Source of the DNA: Capitulum mitella
Taxonomy: Eukaryota > Arthropoda > Thecostraca > Pollicipedomorpha > Pollicipedidae
NCBI GenBank assembly: GCA_030062745.1
Contig: CP099848.1
Coordinates: forward strand, 4,164,685-4,228,684
DNA length: 64,000 nt
Direction of reading: 5' to 3'
Part shown: positions 56,601 to 64,000 of the stretch, piece by piece
Numbering within the stretch: position 1 is the stretch's first letter
Layout: every line of letters begins with the position of its first letter
Made by a program: the position numbers and the translations under genes
The notes under the pieces: model-generated
What the model saw: the letters and a program-made list of their open reading frames with translations, nothing else
Told to the model about the DNA's origin: nothing
Database searches by the model: none

Positions 56601-57429
56601 GTCCGCCGAGGAAAGATCACCACAGGGTCTGTTCGCGTGGGAGCCGACTGGATTCATCTGAGAACAGAATGGAATTAGGACAGGTTGGAATCGTTTTGCG
56701 TCTTGAGCCTGTGTGTTTTTCTCTTGTAAATTTAACAGCTGGATGAAAACAACGGTCTCCGTTCCTTCTTCCTCGGGTTTCGCGGCAGGAGGGTAAGAGC
56801 ATCCAAAAGAGAGTGGGAAGGAGGACAAAGAGATTTTTCCTCGTAGGGCTAATGTTAAAATTTTTGAAAAGCGGGTTTCATGGATCCCCGTTCCCGCTCT
56901 TACGCCTCCAGGGGCAGCGCCAGACGCAGGTGAGATGATCTTGAGGCTAAGCATTTAATTTGTTGCGACGTGGCAGTGTCTCCTGCCAATGTTACCACGC
57001 CGACCCAGAGTCTCAAACGTGAGCTGGTCAAACACCCCTGGACGCTGTCCGGCCGACCGAACTGAACAGGTTGACCACCCCTGTGTGATTGAAGGATGAC
57101 CACGACTGAACGCCCCAGTCGTCCTGGAAAATCGCCAACGGGCGCGGCCAAAAGCCAACGAATAATTGAAACGAAACGGCCAGGAAGCCTGCCAAATTGT
57201 TTTGGGATGACCTCGTGAATGGCATTAGGGGCCATCGGCGATTCGTCCACTATCATAGCACTTTCTAGAGTCCCGCGTTTGCGCTGTATGGTTCCGTGGA
57301 GCCAGGGAATCTAAACTTGGAAAACCTGGATCGGATGAACATAACAAATACGCTTTTGGGGAACGCTTAGCCAGATCACATGGTATCAGACTTGGCAGAA
57401 CATTTTGTTGGCCAGTTTCGCGACTCATT
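56601..57429. other. No gene recognised
   Basis: Mixed composition; nothing recognisable. Confidence 0.4.
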
Positions 57430-57433
57430 TTAA

Positions 57434-58611
57434 CTTTATACCTGCACATGGCGCCAGGGTGCATTCCATATGGGCAGAAGGGCTTATGCCCCCCCCCCCC
57501 GAGATCTCGAGTACTACCCGTCCGATTTCATCGCAACAAACAACAGTCCATTGGACATGACTTAAGCTGCATGCTGATAAAAAAGTTTTGAAAATCTTGA
57601 AGGGAGTTAACACATGGGTGAATAAGTCAGCAAGAGGGTAATTTCTGCTTCTTTAGCTTCAGCTGTTTATAGACCGATTTTGATGCAGTTCGCATACATG
57701 GAGAGCTAAGCAATGGGACTTTTCCCATTGGCCAATGCGTTTAGGATTTTGAAAAACTTCAAATGCGTTCACAACGCTTGCAAATGGGAGGAAGATTTTC
57801 TTTTTAAACAAATTGAAACGAAGGTTAAATAAATATTTTTTAGCTTTTAATGGTAACGTTATACTTAGGTATAAACGTTATACTTAGGTATACCGTATTA
57901 CATCGTTTGGATAATGTTGGCATGAACGGCGCCAGGACATGAAAAAGGGGAGCTGTCATGACCGCATGCTAATCAGGTCTGCTTACTGCCTTCTTAAATG
58001 GTACCAAATGACCTTAGAGTCACAAAGAATGGCCTTAAGTTTATTCAATAGTGTTTGAAAATGTTTCCAGTCATCTAAACTGATTGTATTTCTCAAAGTC
58101 CTGTTTGCAGCCGTCTTGCTATCAAGTACGCCCGATGATATTTTAGGTCATATTTCCGTGACCCGACATAATATTTACCTGAAACTTGGAGCACAGTAGC
58201 ACTGTGCTGAGTTGTACATCCTTCGGATTGGACATTTTGAAAGTTAATGTTAAAAATATTTACGTAAAACCAAATTTTGATTTCCGCCTGACCTTGACCT
58301 GGCCTAGTGAATTGTCCTGAAATCAACAAAAGCATTCTTCCATTTTTTCTCATTTACCTCCTTACACAGCCATATAAAGTTTTAAGTTCCACGTTTAAAA
58401 CCCTGTTTTTGCAACCATTTGTTTTTACCTTCATTGCCAAAAATAGCCTCCGGTGACTCCCACAACTTGGCATGGCTCCGCGCCTGACAAAAAGAAAATT
58501 GCAAAAATTCGGCATAGTTTGCCAAGTTTCGTGAAGCGCCTTCAAAAACCTTAAGAATGTTGAGCAAAAAGCCTGAGGGGGCTCCTGAAGCCGTTCCGTA
58601 CGGGAATAGGG
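57434..58611 (+). mobile_element. R1 family TTAA-flanked transposon, copy d (diverged)
   Basis: TTAA at 57430-57433; right flank TTGA at 58612-58615. The right end GGGAATAGGG is intact, while the left end is decayed (CTTTATACCTGC). The subterminal CCCCCCCC then GAGATCTCGAGTACTAC is present, and the interior is collinear with copies a-c with much more divergence. The oldest R1 here. Confidence 0.8.
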
Positions 58612-58615
58612 TTGA

Positions 58616-59148
58616 TGCACTTCCGAAGCGGGAGAAAACATTTCAAGAGACGAGCGACGAGGACTGAAAAACTCTAAGATGTGCTCCATGGTGGAGCTGT
58701 GACAGACTTACTCAGCTCCGGTGGTAGCCTAGACAAAATGCCTTCGGCTTCCTCCAGCACAGATACCAATGCTACGTTGGAAATAGACTTTGATGCTAAA
58801 CAGAAATTGCAAAGCGTTTAAAGTCCTCCATAATTGGTAGGGCCGTCGTCCTAACTTAATCTTAAGGTCTCTTACCGCTCTAGTTTGTGGACCACAATAT
58901 GAAATGATTGAAACTCCAGTGATGAAAATTAGTTCTATAATGACAGGAAGCGCTTCCACCTTAATTCAGACTAAAATATTCGTTCATCGTTGGGGTTGCT
59001 CTGGTGAATGACTGCAAACACATTGCTAAAAATGGAAGGAAACCTGAACCTAGCCATAACATTAATATAGCATGATTCGTGGAACTTAAGCTCCGATAAG
59101 CAATTTTCGTGTGTTAGAGTGTCGTGGATTCAGAGGTGGAAGTTTGTT
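58616..59148. other. No gene recognised
   Basis: Unique spacer. Confidence 0.4.
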
Positions 59149-59152
59149 TCAA

Positions 59153-60487
59153 CCCGCGCAGTGGAAGGGGGTTTTGCGCTAAAGCGCACTGGAAGAAAGG
59201 GCACAAAACTGCCCCCACCTCAGATCTCGGAAACGAGAGAAACTAGAAACATAGAACTGTTTTGATAGGCTGAGATCATAGCGGTTTACATTGCGTGCAA
59301 TTTTCATGACTCTTGGTTAATATTTTCAAGGTCAAATGGAGTCGAAAAAGTCAACTTTGGACACTTTCTCTGTCCTTACAGGCCATTCCGTACAACTTTT
59401 GGAACGAAACGGGGAAAGGGTGTTTGTTAAAACGTGGAGTACGACAACTTCCATTTATTTGACATCTTTGAGGGTTGCGGGCCGAGGTCATGTCAGGTCA
59501 AAAAATGACCTGTGGCATTATTTTTAATCTTTTGCAGGTCGGATTTCGAGCAACACGGGATAGCTTGAACGTAAATGAGGGCGCCAAACGCATCTTTTGG
59601 CGTATTTTCAGTGAAGGTAGCCAACATCGGCACATTTGATCACTTCCAGCGTTTATATTTATGTATGTGCGTATATGTATATATGTATATACATATGAAA
59701 ATAAATGTGCCAAACGTGTTTTTAGTAAGGTTTTTGAATGCATATTTCATACAAATCGACATATTGCAAAGTAAATCTGGACCGGGTCACAAAATAGGTG
59801 CCCTTGACTTTTGATGACCTTGGACTGGACTGACCCTGGCATATATAAGCGCATCCATGAGCGCATACGTGTTTTATTAGCGTCGTTGAATGCATATTTC
59901 ATACAAATCGGCATGTCGCAAAGCAAATCTGGGCCAGGTCACAAGATATTTGGCCTTGACCCTTAATGACCTTGACCTACACTGACCTTGGTATACATAA
60001 GCGTATCAGTGTGCGCACATGTGTTATTATTAGGTTCTTTGAATGCATATTTCATACAAACTGACATGCTGTAAAGCAAATTTGGATCAGGTCACACGCT
60101 GGTTGACCTCGACCTTTGGTGATCTTTGATGACCTTTGATGGTCACCCTTATTGACCCTGGCTTTGGCCTTGGTACATCCATCACTTATGCCCGAATGAC
60201 GTCGCCTGATTGTGTTTAAACAATAATCTTAGATGGAACGCTAGTACTTTCACAAAGTTCCCATTTGTCAGCGACAACCGTTATTTTCATCATGTTTGCT
60301 TGACTTCAAATGCTTGAAACTTCAAAAAGCTCCGGCTTATTTTTGGTTTTTCTGTGTCAATCGACAACTTATTTAATTACCATAAATGTCGGAAAGTAGC
60401 AGCAGCCAACGCCGATCCGTTCTCAAGATTTTCAAGAAAAACAGGTGGGAGGGGGACACAAATTACCTTTCCCTTCCACTGCGCGTG
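59153..60487 (-). mobile_element. R3 family TTAA-flanked transposon, copy c, inverted
   Basis: Left flank TCAA (59149-59152), right flank TTAA (60488-60491). Ends CCCGCGCAGTGGAAGG...CCTTCCACTGCGCGTG form a ~16-bp inverted repeat with two mismatches. Subterminal GGGCACAAAACTGCCCCC at the low end. Three ~152-bp internal units marked by GAATGCATATTTCATAC at 59736, 59888 and 60041. Confidence 0.88.
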
Positions 60488-60491
60488 TTAA

Positions 60492-61900
60492 TCCGCACGG
60501 GAGTTGTATGCAAAACCTACACAGGTCATGCAGACATTTTGCAGTCCCAGAAATTGGCGCATACTGCGCCTGACATATTTTAAACATCGCCGATTCGGTT
60601 CAATGCCATTCTTGTTAAAACGGGGTATGGGGGATATATCAGCATATGACTCCAATCGCAGTCAGTCGTAACTTGACCACTTTTCGCCTACTTAATTTTG
60701 TGCACATTTTTTCCCGAACTCATTTTACTGCTTAGAACGGCAGAATTGTAACGATATTCCTTAAATGTCCTAGACCGCTTTGAATAATAGCACGTCTCCG
60801 GCACTGGAGCAAACATGAGTTAGCTGTGTGGAAAACACCACCAATGAGTGTAAATGATATCCGTCCGACTACCACCTATCCTGGTCTTTGCAAGAGTACA
60901 GGTCACTTTCAGCTGCTGCTGCCACTCAGCACCACACATCAGCTGCCACTCTCTTCTACATACACGCGTCCTCGCCGCGCACCATTGTCTTATCCCGAGG
61001 TGCGTTGGACCAGTAAGCCCCCCCTCTTCCCCTCCGGGCACGCCGCCACCCCGGGGCGTCGTTAGCGTGAGGGACGAGCTTGTCGCCGGGGGTCAATCGG
61101 CCAGCGGCCGTGTTCAGGCCAGGACGGCGGGACGGATGGCAGAGTGCCGTGTGCCGACCCGGACAAAGGAGTGGCCGGGCTCCATTGTCGCGCCCCAGCC
61201 GGGCCCCTTGTTCCGTGTCCCGTGTCACGTGTGCGGTCTGGACGAAGAGTGGGGGGCCCCGTGTCCTGCCACCCAGACCGGACGACGGGAGCGACCTTTG
61301 TCCATTTCGTCCGTTTCGTCTTTGACCCTTGTCCCGTGTCCCGCTAGCCATGTCCCGGTCTGGGCGGAAATGGTGGCGGTCCCCGTATCCTCTGTCGCAG
61401 CCGGGATGAAAGGAGTGTTTGGGTTTCACGACCCTGCCCCAGTGCGGGCTGGGACACTGTCGGGTCTTACGTCCTGTGATTCCAGTTTCAACAACAGGAA
61501 TAACCGAGTTCTTTTGCCCTATATCCCACGTTTTCTGTCTGAGTCTGCACGAATGACACAGACCACCTTGGTATCCCGTGTCCCGCTCGGGGCGAGGTAA
61601 AGGACCATGTTCTTCTGCCTCGTTTTCCGTGACGCCTAAAGGAATTGTCACCCGTGCAATGAAATCGTGCAATGAAATCGTGCTGGTATTTCGATCTGAC
61701 GATCTTATTATTGATGCCCCATAGCTTTCAGTTTTTGGACTTTGCAATTTCCATGCCATGCGCCCGGGTTGTGGGGCTCCGGAAAGAGGACCCGTTTGTG
61801 CACAGGGAAGGCAGCTGCATTTATTTTGTAACATAATACAATCCTTATGCCGATCAAAGGTACATATACACGATGACTCGACGATGATATCCAAATTTCA
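60492..61900. other. GC-rich degenerate repeat tract, no gene recognised
   Basis: 61000-61600 has recurring TTGTCCCGTGTCCCG-like blocks. A 248-codon + frame (60854-61600) and a 312-codon - frame (60956-61894) overlap antisense; neither has a recognisable domain, and both follow from repeat composition. Confidence 0.4.
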
Positions 61901-62418
61901 GCGCATTATATCGACCTTGGAGGCTTTAGTTTAGTTATGGGGATAGTTCGACATTTTCTGGGTAGTACTGCATTATTTGAAGCAAAATAGTCACGTACCT
62001 AACATTGTGTTACAACGGCATGCCCTGTTTTGGTCGTCTGACCTTGGACATTCATCCTTGTGTGACGTGAAAAAAACATCGGAAAGGAAGGGAGGAGAGG
62101 GAGGCCTCAGAGCCTGGAGGGAGGATGTTAAGGGGAGGGAAGGTGCAGTATGACAGTGACTGAGTTGTCACGCACGATAGATTCGGTTTGCTACGTTTTG
62201 TATGTCCGTGGTAGTCGTCATTCACATAGCAATGACCATTAAAGCCTTTGTAATAGGATTTTAAGTAGCGGGTTCTTCGAATCAGATAAGTTTGAGGAAG
62301 TTTATGATTGTTACACACAGCGTTAGTGTATAATGCTGTGTATTTAGCAATATGATAAGATTGTTATACGCAGCATTAGTGGTACAGTTTGTTGGAAGGT
62401 TGGGGTGATGGGGCTTAC
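61901..62418. other. No gene recognised
   Basis: Unique, with TTGTTA(C/T)ACACAGC(G/A)TTAGTG repeated at 62310-62330 and, diverged, at 62353-62372. Confidence 0.4.
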
Positions 62419-62613
62419 TCACTGGCGGATCCAGGGGTCAAATGGGGCCATGCCCCCCAAGATGGCCAAAATCGAGCAAAAGTTGGCACAGTTCTGGAAT
62501 GTGGCAAAAATTTAAGCAGCTTTTAGAACGAAAAGTCTGAAAATCATTTCATCTTTTTTGGAATTTGCCCCCCCCCCTCTTTCCAAACCGGCGTAAACAG
62601 CGTTCCGGATTCG
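62419..62613. mobile_element. Small MITE with imperfect GGCGGATCC ends
   Basis: Begins CTGGCGGATCCAGGGG and ends CGTTCCGGATTCGTCC; the reverse complement of the end (GGACGAATCCGG) resembles the start. A CCATGCCCCCC block near the start and C-tract near the end are typical of this widespread MITE type. Confidence 0.5.
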
Positions 62614-62997
62614 TCCTTACGCTTACTTCATAGGGTTCCACGTTAAATTCGCAAGTCTTGGGGTGCCCAGCCAGCATTGGAGTGTTGATCAAATATCTTC
62701 GAGAAAAGAAGTCTGCATCCGTATTCACAGGAAAGGAATCAGGATGTTGTCTTGGGCGCGCACAGTGTATTTTCTGTTACGGAGTTCATGGAAGTCAACT
62801 TGCTGAATTTAAACCAATTCTGACTACGCAACAAATCAACAAGACCATCAGACTAACATGAAAACGTCTGGCCTTTGTTGCTGACAGACCACGTTCATAC
62901 GTTATCTGTGTCTTTGCTGATTTTCTCCAATACGCATTTTATAAACAGAGGCAATAAGATAAACTCCTATTACACTCCTATTTACCTGTTGCGTGCA
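62614..62997. other. No gene recognised
   Basis: A 67-codon frame (62658-62861, +) has no recognisable domain. Otherwise nothing. Confidence 0.35.
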
Positions 62998-63000
62998 GGC

Positions 63001-63211
63001 ATGCCTTCTACTTTCACTGCCGCGCGGGAGACATTTGTGACGACTTTTCTGACGGTGTTGTGCGCGCTCGTGCAATCATCATTTCACGTGCGAACCCGGC
63101 TTCTGTGTCATAAGTTGGGCGTGACGGAAGATTGCTGTCAGCCTGTTGTTCAGTGTTCGCCGGTATGGGTGTGGAAGATACCACTGGAGACGGAGAGAAG
63201 CTGTCAAAGAA
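63001..63211 (+). CDS. Candidate first coding exon with signal peptide, unrecognised
   Basis: ATG at 63001 opens a frame with a hydrophobic run (F-V-T-T-F-L-T-V-L-C-A-L-V-Q-S-S), as in a signal peptide, then a Cys-containing segment (E-D-C-C-Q-P-V-V-Q-C). A strong donor GTAAGT follows at about 63212. The rest of the gene would lie beyond the window or in the following 790 bp, where I see no further exon. Without a homologue this is only a candidate. Confidence 0.35.
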
Positions 63212-64000
63212 GTAAGTGGAAAGGAGATGAGGTAGAACGTGATATTTTCGCAATTGTAGATTTCTCATGAGTTATTTGCGTCGTGATCGCCTCAGGCTTC
63301 AGCATATGGTCTTGCAGTTTGTGCTGACTTTACATGAACGCCATCGTGAAAACAAGTGACTGGTGCCTGATAAGACACAAGACTTCACTCAAGATATGGC
63401 TGTTGAACCCAAGAGGTTGTGCATCCTAACCCACAGCAAGCCAACTGATAAACATACCATTATCAAAAGATAAATGAAATAATGTTTGTTTTTTATGTTT
63501 TGCAATCACACCTAAATTCACCAGATGTGGTAAAACTGAAATTATTAGATGACTATGCTGTTTCACATGATTTGTGTTGAGCACATTCATTTTCATTTAT
63601 GCAGGTGATACATTGCCAGGAGTATGGTATGGTTTAAGAGTACAGTAATGCATAATAACATCAAACATGTATGGGCAGGGCCTGTGATGGTTTTGCCAAC
63701 ACAACACCACTTATTCTAAAATTTAGCATTATGTCCATGGCTCAGGGTCTAAAACATGACAGATTCTTATGTATCCCATTGGGGCAGAGTTTGGGCAGGG
63801 TGCTGGGTTTTGGGCAGCTTTAAAAGACTTTGGGACAGAAGTAACAGAATTCTGGCAGCTTAGCCCATTGTGAGGCAGCAGTGTGGGCCAGGGCCCACTT
63901 TACTATAATCTGTCTGTTTCTTCAGTAACAGATGTTCAACAAGTAACAGTAATATGATTATTGTTTCTTGAGACATATTTGTCTCAGATGTGTGACAGGC
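63212..64000. other. AT-rich, no gene recognised
   Basis: Intron-like if the exon at 63001 is real. A TGGGCAG-rich patch at 63780-63900 (GGGCAGAGTTTGGGCAGGGT). Nothing else recognisable. Confidence 0.4.

Noticed and set aside
60956-61894. 312-codon minus-strand gene
   Set aside because: Overlaps a 248-codon + frame in a GC-rich degenerate repeat; no motif or splice evidence.

Overview
This is animal nuclear DNA, not a microbe. I see introns with GT..AG borders, a polyadenylation signal, long gene-poor AT-rich stretches broken by CpG-rich islands, microsatellites, minisatellites, TTAA-flanked DNA transposons, and fragments of Ty3/gypsy and Penelope-like retroelements. The compact GC-rich islands and the secreted WAP-type gene suggest a marine invertebrate. 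I cannot fix the phylum from sequence alone.

The only clear genes are a pair of paralogues on the + strand, gene A (11386-12628) and gene B (23234-26521). Each has a signal-peptide exon of exactly 100 nt, a phase-1 intron, and one large exon. That exon encodes an 8-cysteine WAP (four-disulfide core) domain followed by tandem six-cysteine, arginine-rich modules, C-x3-C-x5-C-x6-C-x4-C-x5-C, each ending in a K-R-R type basic cluster. Gene A has six modules (333 aa, intact). Gene B has nine, but one inserted T in module 2 shifts the frame. The intron of B has grown from about 0.24 to 1.87 kb; part of the growth is a 37-bp minisatellite whose founding unit is the exon 1 / splice-donor junction. 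The duplication includes about 90 bp upstream of the ATG and about 400 bp of 3' flank.

About a fifth of the window (roughly 12.9 kb) is ten non-autonomous TTAA-flanked elements in four families, here called R1-R4. All share one terminal plan: TTAA, a short terminal inverted repeat beginning CCC or similar, a G-tract/C-tract palindrome close to the end, then a TCTCGAGAAC-like motif. Several carry AGGTCA/TGACCT half-sites, and R3 carries an internal ~152-bp tandem repeat. No transposase is present. TTAA plus a CCCT start points to the piggyBac superfamily.

Layout: 0-5.4 kb, GC-rich minisatellite islands; 5.5-10.9 kb, R2-palindrome-R1-R2 cluster; 11.3-13.1 kb, gene A; 13-19.8 kb, gene-poor with one R1; 19.8-23.0 kb, decayed Ty3/gypsy pol with an abutting R1; 23.1-27 kb, gene B; 27-31.5 kb, possible small exons, a 21-bp minisatellite island and an AGGTCA-rich tract; 32-33 kb, inverted Penelope-like 3' modules; 34.5-36.9 kb, CpG island with a candidate first exon; 38-44.3 kb, SINE, R3, a 33-bp minisatellite, R4 and a composite repeat; 44-52 kb, gene-poor with two CpG islands; 52-60.5 kb, R3, Penelope GIY-YIG remnant, CpG island, R1, R3; 60.5-64 kb, degenerate repeats, a small MITE and a possible first exon at 63 kb.

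Outside genes A and B, coding calls are weak and scored so.
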